DNA of 23,714 bases, from positions 1 through 23,714 of the forward strand of contig CAYPEZ010000010.1 of assembly GCA_964409985.1 (NCBI GenBank), written 5' to 3'. The stretch's first letter is position 1; each line of letters opens with the position of its first letter. This DNA is from CAYPEZ01 sp964409985 (GTDB lineage Bacteria > Patescibacteriota > Minisyncoccia > Phycocordibacterales > UBA6899). Below, one piece after another: positions 1 through 6,451 of the stretch. Made by a program: the position numbers and the translations under genes. The notes beneath the pieces are model-generated. The model saw only the letters and a program-made list of their open reading frames with translations. It was not told where the DNA came from and made no database searches.

Positions 1-563
1 GAAGCGTTCTGCTTACAGATGAGGAAAAAGCAAAGATCAAACAGCTTGGCCTCATTAGCATGAAACCCATCCTCTATGTGTTGAATAAAAAACATGGGGG
101 ACAGAATTTGGATGAACTGAAAGATGCACGATACCAAAAACTTCTTGAATTTTTGAAATCTGAGGGAGCAGAGTATGTTGTGGTGGATGCCAAGATCCAA
201 GATGAGCTCGCGGCTTTTGAGGGGGAAGAGCGCGTTATGATGCGAAGTGAAATGGGGGTTACCTCAGACGGAGTCGACGATCTTATTCGAGGGGCATACC
301 ACTTGCTTGGCCTTGAAACGTATTTCACCACAGGAGAAGACGAAACACGTGCATGGACTATTAAGGTGGGTTCGACTGCACCAGAAGCTGGGACGGCCAT
401 TCATACTGACTTTAAAGATAAATTTGTCCGTGCAGAAATTATTCACTGGAAGACGCTCCTTGATGCTGGGAGTTTTGCGACTGCTAGAGAGAAAGGGTTA
501 GTTCGTACTGAAGGGAAAGAATATATTGTCAAAGATGGAGATGTCATCGAGTTTAAAATCTAA
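1..563 (+). CDS. ychF: YchF/OLA1-type redox-regulated ATPase, 3' part (5' end outside window)
   Basis: This is the C-terminal 186 codons of a YchF-family P-loop ATPase; the reading frame is open from base 3 and enters from upstream, so the ATG at 60 is an internal methionine, not the start. YchF is a cytoplasmic, ribosome-associated ATPase linked to translation and stress control. The visible part carries the family's linker strand (KPILYVLN), then a C-terminal TGS-type domain with the typical run LETYFTTGEDETRAWTIKVG, IHTDF..KFVRAEIIHW and the ending YIVKDGDVIEFKI. The G1-G4 nucleotide-binding motifs lie outside the window. It converges with the minus-strand gene at 638-853, with a hairpin between them. 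Family assignment is firm from the C-terminal motifs. Confidence 0.93.
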   Translation, partial: SVLLTDEEKAKIKQLGLISMKPILYVLNKKHGGQNLDELKDARYQKLLEFLKSEGAEYVVVDAKIQDELAAFEGEERVMMRSEMGVTSDGVDDLIRGAYHLLGLETYFTTGEDETRAWTIKVGSTAPEAGTAIHTDFKDKFVRAEIIHWKTLLDAGSFATAREKGLVRTEGKEYIVKDGDVIEFKI

Positions 564-595
564 ACTCGTACCCGCACCATGGGCCCAAAATAATA

Positions 596-621
596 CCCCC
601 TCAACGATAAAGTTTTGGGGG
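596..621 (-). terminator. Hairpin between convergent genes, probable terminator
   Basis: C-rich arm 596-600 pairs with the G-rich arm 617-621, with extra AAC/GTT pairing (603-605 with 612-614) around an internal mismatch. It lies between the stops of ychF (563) and the minus-strand gene (638). Read on the minus strand it is followed by a T-rich stretch (TATTATTTT); on the plus strand no T-run follows, so it suits the minus-strand gene better. Confidence 0.45.
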
Positions 622-637
622 TTAAAGTGGTGGAATC

Positions 638-853
638 TTATGTGCGTGGAGATGTAAAGCCTCGTCGCTCCTCTTCATCGGCGCATCCATGGCAGACCTT
701 GCGACCAGGGTTCTCGTAACTTGGGGCGAAGAATGGTGCTTCACTTAGTCCTCGACACTTCGGACACTCTCGAAGCGGATATTGGACTTTCGGCTGGGTC
801 ATCCACCAGATGATGCAGACGACAACGATGGTGATCACAGCAGCGACCGTCAT
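638..853 (-). CDS. Small membrane-anchored double-CxxC (zinc-ribbon-like) protein, unknown function
   Basis: A 71-residue protein I do not recognise. It has one hydrophobic segment at residues 3-18, ending in WWM, then a polar tail with two CxxC pairs (C30/C33 in CPKC, C54/C57 in CHGC) separated by 20 residues. This spacing suits a single zinc ribbon facing the cytoplasm. The start is well supported: AGGAGG sits 5 nt before the ATG on the minus strand, one of the few classical Shine-Dalgarno sites here. It is divergent from the zinc-finger gene at 1012/1063-1392 and convergent with ychF. Strand, Shine-Dalgarno use and small size set it apart from the surrounding housekeeping genes and suggest an accessory gene. 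Coding status is likely but rests on the start signal and the cysteine pattern only. Confidence 0.6.
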   Translation of the reverse strand: MTVAAVITIVVVCIIWWMTQPKVQYPLRECPKCRGLSEAPFFAPSYENPGRKVCHGCADEEERRGFTSPRT

Positions 854-909
854 ATGCTCCTCCTATGTTGACACAGAACTTTTAGGCTACTCACAATCAT
901 GGCATAAAC

Positions 910-922
910 AGACATTCTGTCT
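910..922. promoter_or_regulatory. Short inverted repeat in the divergent intergenic region
   Basis: AGACA-TTC-TGTCT is a perfect 5-3-5 inverted repeat in the 158-bp gap (854-1011) between the divergent small genes. The gap holds no ORF or RNA gene I can support and no convincing -35/-10 pair. The repeat could be an operator, but 5-bp arms also arise by chance. Confidence 0.25.
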
Positions 923-1011
923 AGCATCTCCTTGCCGAAGAGACAAAAGAATGAAAGGATAAGCGCAGGGTGTCCTGTACCTATCTCTTTTGCCATTCAA
1001 AGGAGTCTTGT

Positions 1012-1044
1012 ATGGGAATAACGGTCTTTGAGATTGATTTTTAA
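1012..1044 (+). CDS. Ten-codon leader ORF or 5' part of the downstream zinc-finger gene
   Basis: ATG at 1012 follows AAAGGAG with 6-nt spacing, the best ribosome-binding site in this patch, and encodes MGITVFEIDF before TAA at 1042-1044. It is in the same frame as the ORF at 1063-1392, and no other stop lies between them, so the two would be one 127-codon ORF but for the single TAA. It may be a translated leader peptide coupled to the next ORF (the TAA overlaps a second AAGGAG), a readthrough site, or a nonsense mutation. It contains no run of one amino acid typical of amino-acid attenuators. Confidence 0.35.
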   Translation: MGITVFEIDF

Positions 1045-1058
1045 GGAGTAGCTACTCC
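1045..1058. repeat. Perfect 14-bp palindrome overlapping a Shine-Dalgarno sequence
   Basis: GGAGTAGCTACTCC is fully self-complementary. It contains the AAGGAG that would serve the GTG at 1063 and starts at the base after the TAA of the leader ORF. As RNA it could form a 5-bp stem with an AGCU loop and hide the ribosome-binding site; as DNA it could bind a dimeric protein. Confidence 0.5.
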
Positions 1059-1062
1059 GGAA

Positions 1063-1392
1063 GTGATTTCTCGGTATCAGTGTCCGAACTGCAAGAGGAC
1101 ATATCGGAGCGAAGGGTATGCTTCAGTCGTGTTCCTCAACGATATATCTCATCTCGTGTGTAACTCGGTCCTACCGTGTTGTGATGGTCAGTATTTTGTT
1201 GCGTCTGTATTTGATACAAAAGAGGAAGCCGAGTCTACGAACTATAGAGCGATCGCACTCATTCAGTCAGCGCAAGCTGACAAATTCTTGGCTCCCAAAG
1301 ACGTGACCGAGATTGTGCGTCTCGTCCAAAAAGACATCGGCATTCACCAGCCACCTGACAATTCACCAAGAGATCACCACCTTAACTCCTGA
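1063..1392 (+). CDS. Cysteine-rich zinc-finger-like small protein, unknown function
   Basis: A 109-residue soluble protein I do not recognise. The N-terminal part has CPNC (C7, C10) and a second cluster C33, C39, C40, the usual two-knuckle layout of a zinc ribbon (YQCPNCKRTY then CNSVLPCC). The rest looks helical and charged, ending in a His-rich tail. The GTG start at 1063 is the first available start after the TAA at 1042, but AAGGAG lies 14 nt upstream, too far to be ideal; a start at 1012 with readthrough is the alternative. The TGA stop falls inside the left arm of the terminator at 1384-1409, so gene and terminator form a compact unit. leuS follows 38 nt after the stop. Confidence 0.55.
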   Translation: MISRYQCPNCKRTYRSEGYASVVFLNDISHLVCNSVLPCCDGQYFVASVFDTKEEAESTNYRAIALIQSAQADKFLAPKDVTEIVRLVQKDIGIHQPPDNSPRDHHLNS

Positions 1393-1417
1393 CCCCCCGG
1401 CCAGGAGTTTTCTTTTT
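1384..1417 (+). terminator. Intrinsic terminator before leuS
   Basis: AACTCCTG (1384-1391) pairs perfectly with CAGGAGTT (1402-1409) around a C-rich 10-nt loop, followed by a T-rich tract to 1417. It ends the zinc-finger unit. It also sits only 14 nt before the leuS ORF, so leuS must be read from readthrough or from a promoter overlapping this point. Confidence 0.85.
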
Positions 1418-1429
1418 AAAAGGAGTAGG

Positions 1430-1435
1430 TATGAT
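1430..1435 (+). promoter_or_regulatory. -10-like hexamer TATGAT at the leuS start
   Basis: TATGAT ends 7 nt before ATG 1443, the same geometry as at the leaders of several other units in this window. No good -35 is visible (TTTTCT at 1408-1413 lies within the terminator T-tract). If used, leuS mRNA would be leaderless and start at codon 5 of the longer ORF. Confidence 0.4.
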
Positions 1436-3848
1436 AATGGTTATGGCGCAAGAATACGATCACAAGGAAGTAGAGCAGAAATGGCAATCAGTATGGGAGG
1501 GACATCCAGAAGGGAGGGTAGACATCGATCAACGCAAGAAAAAAACGTATCTTCTTGTTGAATTCCCGTTTCCGTCTGGGGATGGGCTTCATGTGGGCCA
1601 TGTCCGTAGCTACACCGCAATGGATGTGCTTGCGAGAAAACGACGCAGGCAGGGTGAAAATGTGCTTTACCCCATAGGCTGGGACGCTTTTGGGCTTCCG
1701 ACCGAGAACTATGCAATCAAGGTTGGCGAAGCACCACAGAAGGTTACAGAAAGAAACTCTGGCAATTTTCGTCGTCAGCTCAAGGCGCTTGGGATATCGT
1801 TTGATTGGTCTCGCGAAGTCAACACCACCGACCCCTCATACTATAAATGGACACAGTGGATATTCCTCGAGATGTACAAGAAAGGTCTCGCATATAAAGC
1901 GAAAACAACCATTAACTGGTGTCCAAAGTGCAAAATCGGACTTGCAAATGAAGAAGTCATTGCGGGAGCATGTGAACGATGCGGGTACTCTCCAGTCGAA
2001 AAACGCGAGAAGGAGCAGTGGATGCTTGCGATTACGAAGTATGCACAACGGCTCCATGATGATGTCGAAGCCCTTGAGTATATTCCTCAGGCGAAAACTC
2101 AGCAGCGCAATTGGATCGGACCATCAGAAGGAGCCGAAATCGACTTTGCGCTCTCTGGCATCGAAGGACAAAAAGACGGTACGCACAAAGTCAAAGTCTT
2201 CACGACTCGTCCTGACACATTGTTTGGGGCGACATTTCTGGCGATTTCTCCCGAGCTTGCGCAAAAGTGGATGACAATCGGATGGAAGGCCCCAGAGAAC
2301 GTCAAGAGTTTCGTGGCTGAAGAACTCAAACGTCGTTCTGATGATAAGTACGCAAATGAGACTGACAAGCGTGGAGTCGATGCACATATCACTGCCGAAA
2401 ACCCTGCGACAAAAAAACAAATTCCTGTCTGGGTGGTGAACTACGTGCTCGGCGACGTTGGCACTGGTGCAATCATGGCAGTTCCTGCCCACGACGAACG
2501 GGACTTTGAATTTGCCAAGAAGTTTTCGCTTTCAATTGTTGAAGTGGTTTCTGGAGGAGATCTGTCCACTGGCGCATATCCTGGCGAAGGGACACTGATG
2601 AACTCTGGAACATTTACTGGGACAAAAAATACTGATGCGAAATGGAAGATCGCTGAATCGGTGGGAGGGAAGAGGACGACCACGTTCAAACTCCGTGACT
2701 GGGTCTTCTCCCGTCAGAGGTATTGGGGAGAGCCTATTCCGATGATTTTTTGTGAATCTTGCAAATGGGTTCCTGTGCCCGAGAAGGACCTACCCGTGAT
2801 GCTCCCAAAAGTTGATCGATATGAACCCACAGACACTGGAGAATCACCTTTAGCGAATATCACCGAGTGGGTGAATACTACGTGTCCTGCGTGTGGAAAG
2901 CCCGGGAGGCGTGAGACCGATGTGATGCCAAACTGGGCAGGGTCATCATGGTACTACCTCCGCTACGCTGATCCATCCAATGATCAAGAGTTTGCTTCAG
3001 AAGAGGCACTGAAGTATTTCACTCCCGTTGATTGGTATAACGGTGGAATGGAGCATACGACACTTCACCTCCTGTATTCGCGTTTTTGGCACAAATTTCT
3101 CTTCGACATTGGTGTGGTCCCCTCATCCGAGCCATACATGAAGCGCACAAGTCATGGCATGATCCTTGCCGAGGGAGGAGAGAAGATGTCAAAGTCCAAA
3201 GGTAACGTGATCAATCCGGACGACATCGTGAAGCGCTATGGAGCAGACACTCTGCGTGTCTACGAGATGTTCATGGGGCCGTTCGACCAGGCGATTGCGT
3301 GGAGTGAAGAGAATATTATCGGTCCACGCAGATTCCTTGAGCGAGTATGGCGCTTGCGAGCAAAAGTGCAAAGTGGAGCCAAGGAAAGTGAAGAAATCAC
3401 TCGTGCGCTCCATGCGACAATCAAAAAAGTTTCTGAAGACATCGAGACCATGGGGTTCAATACGGCGATCTCGCAGTTGATGATTCTACTCAACCTGTGT
3501 GAAAAGTCTCCGCACATCGCTGATGAAACATACAAGACGATTCTCATGCTTCTTGCGCCTTTCGCGCCTCACATCACTCAAGAACTTTGGGAGATGGTCG
3601 GAGGAGCCGGTTCCATACACTCAGCTCCATGGCCTTCATTTGACCCTGCACTGCTTGAGGGAGGGAAGATCACTATTGCCGTTCAAGTGGGCGGAAAGGT
3701 CCGTGGCACCATTGAGACTACTCCAGACAGTGATGAGACCGCTGTCCTTACTCTCGCTAGAGCAGACAATGCTATTAGCAAATGGATCACCAGCGACCCG
3801 AAGCGCATCATCTACGTCAAAGGCAAGATCTTGAACATCATTGTATAA
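1431..3848 (+). CDS. leuS: Leucyl-tRNA synthetase
   Basis: A class I aminoacyl-tRNA synthetase that charges tRNA-Leu with leucine in the cytoplasm. It is 805 residues, slightly short of common bacterial LeuRS. Signature HVGH is at residues 54-57 and KMSKS at 585-589. Zinc-binding pairs are C164/C167 with C181/C184, and a second set C441/C444 with C485/C488. The CP1 editing domain is present with TTRPDT (from 258) and GTGAIMAVPAHDERD (about 344-358), so mischarged tRNA should be cleared. The C-terminal anticodon and tail domains are complete. Start: ATG 1431 has AAAAGGAG 5 nt upstream, but the family-like N terminus MAQEYDHKEVEQKW begins at ATG 1443, which has a -10-like TATGAT 7 nt upstream; both are possible. 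The gene stands alone: a terminator lies just upstream and the next gene has its own promoter. Confidence 0.97.
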   Translation: MIMVMAQEYDHKEVEQKWQSVWEGHPEGRVDIDQRKKKTYLLVEFPFPSGDGLHVGHVRSYTAMDVLARKRRRQGENVLYPIGWDAFGLPTENYAIKVGEAPQKVTERNSGNFRRQLKALGISFDWSREVNTTDPSYYKWTQWIFLEMYKKGLAYKAKTTINWCPKCKIGLANEEVIAGACERCGYSPVEKREKEQWMLAITKYAQRLHDDVEALEYIPQAKTQQRNWIGPSEGAEIDFALSGIEGQKDGTHKVKVFTTRPDTLFGATFLAISPELAQKWMTIGWKAPENVKSFVAEELKRRSDDKYANETDKRGVDAHITAENPATKKQIPVWVVNYVLGDVGTGAIMAVPAHDERDFEFAKKFSLSIVEVVSGGDLSTGAYPGEGTLMNSGTFTGTKNTDAKWKIAESVGGKRTTTFKLRDWVFSRQRYWGEPIPMIFCESCKWVPVPEKDLPVMLPKVDRYEPTDTGESPLANITEWVNTTCPACGKPGRRETDVMPNWAGSSWYYLRYADPSNDQEFASEEALKYFTPVDWYNGGMEHTTLHLLYSRFWHKFLFDIGVVPSSEPYMKRTSHGMILAEGGEKMSKSKGNVINPDDIVKRYGADTLRVYEMFMGPFDQAIAWSEENIIGPRRFLERVWRLRAKVQSGAKESEEITRALHATIKKVSEDIETMGFNTAISQLMILLNLCEKSPHIADETYKTILMLLAPFAPHITQELWEMVGGAGSIHSAPWPSFDPALLEGGKITIAVQVGGKVRGTIETTPDSDETAVLTLARADNAISKWITSDPKRIIYVKGKILNIIV

Positions 3849-3875
3849 GTGGAGGTTTAAGGTATTGACACGGCC

Positions 3876-3904
3876 TTGACGCATTGTCTAGGGGGTGATA
3901 GAAC
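3876..3904 (+). promoter_or_regulatory. Promoter of the sigma4-HARE gene
   Basis: TTGACG (3876-3881) is followed after 17 bp by TAGAAC (3899-3904), a 5/6 and a 4/6 match to the sigma-70 consensus. A second TTGACA at 3865-3870 lies just upstream without a matching -10. Predicted start near 3911 gives a leader of about 75 nt to ATG 3986. Confidence 0.5.
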
Positions 3905-3908
3905 TGTG

Positions 3909-3923
3909 TTTGTAACTTACAAA
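3909..3923. promoter_or_regulatory. Candidate operator, 15-bp palindrome at the predicted start site
   Basis: TTTGTAA-C-TTACAAA is a perfect 7-1-7 inverted repeat beginning 5 bp after the predicted -10. A bound dimer here would block transcription of the sigma4-HARE gene that follows. I did not find a second copy in the other intergenic regions that I read. Confidence 0.5.
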
Positions 3924-3985
3924 GCCATGAACCCACATTCCTGGCAACGTGTAGAGAATTTCATTACTGAATAACTCATCGACCC

Positions 3986-5014
3986 ATGCCCACACTTACG
4001 TTTAAGCCAAAAGCTGTCGCAAAAAAGCTTCTTCAAGATCTTCCAAAACGTGCTCAAGATGTCATCACGAAGCGATTTGGTCTTGGTGGCGAGGGAGAGC
4101 GAATGACCCTTGAAGCGATTGGTGATACCTATGGGATTACTCGCGAGCGTGTCAGACAGATCGAAAACTTTGCGATTGCGACGATTCGTAAGTCAAAGGC
4201 GTTCGAAGAGGAAACAGCTGCGTTTGAAGAACTTCGCAAAATTATGCGTGAGATGGGAAGCATTGTTCCTGAGCGTGATTTTCTCGCAGCACTCTCAACA
4301 GACGTGGTCACTCAAAACCACATCCACTTCTTTCTTGTTTTAGGTCATTTCTTTGTGAAGCACAAAGAGGACGAAGAGTTCCACCATCGATGGAATATCG
4401 ATAAGGAAGTTGCTGAGCAAGTTCATGGGGCGATCAAGAAACTCTACAGCACTCTCTCAATGGATGATCTTATTGAGGAGTCAAAGATGATTGATCGTTT
4501 CCTTGAGCATCTCAAAGACGTCAATGAAGAGTATCGCGATAAAGAGATTCTTCGCCGTTGGCTCGCGCTCTCAAAGCAGATTGCGTCAAACCCAATGGGT
4601 GAGTGGGGGATGGCCGACTCTCCAAATATTTCTGCACGCGGAATGCGTGATTATGCCTTCCTTGTCCTCCGCAAGCATGGATCACCAATGCACTTTACTG
4701 AAGTTGCAAAGGCAATTGCAAAGCACTTCAACCGCACTGCGCATATTGCCACAACACACAATGAGCTTATTAAGGACGATAGATTTGTCCTCGTTGGACG
4801 CGGACTTTATGCGCTTCGTGAATGGGGCTATGCCTCAGGTGTTGTCCGTGATGTCATCGCAAAAATCCTCGAAAAGCATGGGGCGCTCACCAAAGAAGAG
4901 ATCATCGAGAAGGTCCTTCGCGAACGCTATGTAAAACCAAACACGATCATTGTGAATCTTCAAAACTCAAAGCGGTTTCGCAAAGATCCTGCAGGAAAGT
5001 ACTCGCTTGCGTAA
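3986..5014 (+). CDS. Sigma-70 region 4 / HARE-HTH regulator without sigma region 2
   Basis: A 342-residue DNA-binding protein likely to act on RNA polymerase or promoters. Residues 18-70 match sigma-70 region 4, with the helix-turn-helix TLEAIGDTYGITRERVRQIE at 41-60, the part of sigma factors that reads the -35 box. No sigma region 2, needed for -10 melting, is present. A charged helical linker (about 75-210) leads to a HARE-HTH winged helix at about 216-281 (MRDYAFLVLRKHGSPMHFTEV, then FVLVGRGLYALREWGY), the fold seen in the RNA polymerase delta subunit of Firmicutes. A second winged-helix-like unit follows at 283-342, ending in GKYSLA. The gene is monocistronic: promoter at 3876-3904, palindrome at 3909-3923, terminator at 5048-5070. 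No Shine-Dalgarno precedes the ATG. Domain calls are firm; the regulatory role is inferred. Confidence 0.85.
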   Translation: MPTLTFKPKAVAKKLLQDLPKRAQDVITKRFGLGGEGERMTLEAIGDTYGITRERVRQIENFAIATIRKSKAFEEETAAFEELRKIMREMGSIVPERDFLAALSTDVVTQNHIHFFLVLGHFFVKHKEDEEFHHRWNIDKEVAEQVHGAIKKLYSTLSMDDLIEESKMIDRFLEHLKDVNEEYRDKEILRRWLALSKQIASNPMGEWGMADSPNISARGMRDYAFLVLRKHGSPMHFTEVAKAIAKHFNRTAHIATTHNELIKDDRFVLVGRGLYALREWGYASGVVRDVIAKILEKHGALTKEEIIEKVLRERYVKPNTIIVNLQNSKRFRKDPAGKYSLA

Positions 5015-5020
5015 AAACAC

Positions 5021-5042
5021 TATACCCAAGTTTGTCGGTATA
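5021..5042. repeat. TATACC/GGTATA inverted repeat after the sigma4-HARE gene
   Basis: TATACC (5021-5026) and GGTATA (5037-5042) are perfect inverted arms around 10 nt, just after the stop codon and just before the terminator hairpin. It may extend the terminator structure; no other role is visible. Confidence 0.3.
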
Positions 5043-5047
5043 TTATG

Positions 5048-5070
5048 AACCCCCCGATCTCGGGGGTTTT
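5048..5070 (+). terminator. Intrinsic terminator
   Basis: AACCCCC (5048-5054) pairs with GGGGGTT (5062-5068) around a 7-nt loop, followed by a short T-run (5067-5070). It closes the sigma4-HARE transcription unit before the -10-like site of the next operon. Confidence 0.8.
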
Positions 5071-5097
5071 CCCATTCCAGAGAGAAGTGTTTTGAGA

Positions 5098-5103
5098 TAT
5101 TAT
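5098..5103 (+). promoter_or_regulatory. -10-like TATTAT, 7 nt before the start codon at 5111
   Basis: TATTAT is followed by 7 nt and then ATG 5111. There is no Shine-Dalgarno. A weak -35 (TTCCAG, 5075-5080) is at 17 bp. Implies a leaderless mRNA for the long operon 5111-10505. Confidence 0.45.
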
Positions 5104-5110
5104 TAACGAC

Positions 5111-6451
5111 ATGTTTGAAGCATTTGAACCGCTTCTCGGGCCACTCCAAATTACCTACAAGGTTCTTTCTGTCACTGCTTTTGTGTGGTCTCCGCTTTTT
5201 TTTGGATATGTGGCATACCACCTTTGGCATCACTACCGTGCTGAAGAGTATTACGACAAGACATTTAAGCCAAAGCTTCTTGAGATCAAACTCCCACGTC
5301 TCATTGAAAAACTTCCTGTTGCTATGGAAATTGTCTACGAGGCAATGTACCAGTCTTCGACAGGGACGTGGTTTGATAAGCTTTGGAAAGGACGTGTCCT
5401 GCCTGAATTTTCACTCGAGATGACCTCCACCGAAGGGATGGTGCAGTTCTTTATTCGTACTCCTGAGAAATTCCGTCTTCCAATTACATCCGCGCTCTAC
5501 GCACAGTATCCGACAATTGAAGTTGTTGAGGCAGAGGATTATGTGTTTAAGGTTCCATACAAAAAAGCGTCAAAAGAATGGTCGCTCTGGGGGTGTGAGT
5601 ACAAACTGAGCAAAGCAGATGCCTATCCTATTAAGACATATGTAGATTTTAAGCTTGATAATACTCAAACGAAAGACGAACAGCGATCCGATCCTTTTGC
5701 TTCGATTGTTGAGCTTTTAGGCTCAGTTGGTCGAGGTGGGCACGTATGGATTCAAATTATGCTTCAAGCGGCAACTGAGCGTCATCATGTCAGCCATCAC
5801 AATGTGCTATCCGCTACACTTGAAACCATCGGGTCATTGATAGGAATGGTGTTCGGGATCATCGAGAGCCTTATGGGTGTAAGCCATGGAGAAGGAGGAC
5901 ATGACGGGGGAGGCCATGGATCGCCATGGGATGGAATTTTTAAACATCAGGATTGGAAAGGCCAAGGGAAAGATCTTATTAAAAAAATTCAAAGCAAGGC
6001 AGGAGAGAAAGGATTGTCAAAAAAAGACCAAGAAGAAATTGCTGCAATTCAACGTTCGATCTCCAAGCGAGGATTTGATGTGGGGATCCGTGCAATTCAA
6101 GTTGCGAAGAAAGATAGTTTTAACGGGCCACTGTGTGGAGGAATCTATCAAATGTTTGCCCCATTCGCATCAGGAGACTTCAATGCGATCAAAGGAACTC
6201 GAGCCACAGATTTTGATTATCCATGGGAAGATTTTCGAGATATTCGTTTAAACGGGAAGAAGTGGGAAATATTTGATGCCTATATTCGTCGTTCATATTT
6301 TCGTCCACCATACCAGCACAAACCTTTTGTGCTTAATACTGAAGAGCTCGCGACGGTGTTTCATCTTCCTGGTCAGATTATTGCTGCGACCCCAACATTG
6401 CCACGCGTGGATTCTCGCAAGTCTGAGCCACCACAAAATCTTACCATATGA
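5111..6451 (+). CDS. Membrane protein resembling the N-terminal half of CPR VirB4/HerA-like secretion ATPases
   Basis: A 446-residue protein with a hydrophobic segment at about 15-40 and a long soluble region. The stretch EGMVQFFIRTPEKFRLPITSAL (about 108-129, quoted here as a guide) followed by YPTIEVVEAEDY, and the C-terminal part ELATVFHLPG...TPTLPRVDSRKSEPPQNL, resemble the region that precedes the ATPase domain in type-IV-secretion/HerA-like proteins of Patescibacteria, as I recall them. Here the protein stops at that point and no Walker A or B motif is present, so the ATPase part is either a separate gene elsewhere or lost. Residues 223-280 are rich in His and Gly and include a second hydrophobic patch (about 233-255). 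mltG overlaps its stop by 4 nt. A role at the envelope is likely; the exact function is unknown. Confidence 0.7.
   Translation: MFEAFEPLLGPLQITYKVLSVTAFVWSPLFFGYVAYHLWHHYRAEEYYDKTFKPKLLEIKLPRLIEKLPVAMEIVYEAMYQSSTGTWFDKLWKGRVLPEFSLEMTSTEGMVQFFIRTPEKFRLPITSALYAQYPTIEVVEAEDYVFKVPYKKASKEWSLWGCEYKLSKADAYPIKTYVDFKLDNTQTKDEQRSDPFASIVELLGSVGRGGHVWIQIMLQAATERHHVSHHNVLSATLETIGSLIGMVFGIIESLMGVSHGEGGHDGGGHGSPWDGIFKHQDWKGQGKDLIKKIQSKAGEKGLSKKDQEEIAAIQRSISKRGFDVGIRAIQVAKKDSFNGPLCGGIYQMFAPFASGDFNAIKGTRATDFDYPWEDFRDIRLNGKKWEIFDAYIRRSYFRPPYQHKPFVLNTEELATVFHLPGQIIAATPTLPRVDSRKSEPPQNLTI

Noticed and set aside
60..563. Complete small gene starting at ATG 60
   Set aside because: The frame is open to the window edge and the upstream residues continue the YchF domain, so this is an internal methionine of a truncated ychF.
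1384..1445. T-box riboswitch controlling leuS
   Set aside because: There is no T-box sequence (TGGNACCGCG type), no specifier stem, and only a simple terminator.
3906..3974. Short ORF (15-22 codons) between leuS and the sigma4-HARE gene
   Set aside because: No Shine-Dalgarno or recognisable sequence, and it overlaps the palindrome; chance is enough to explain it.
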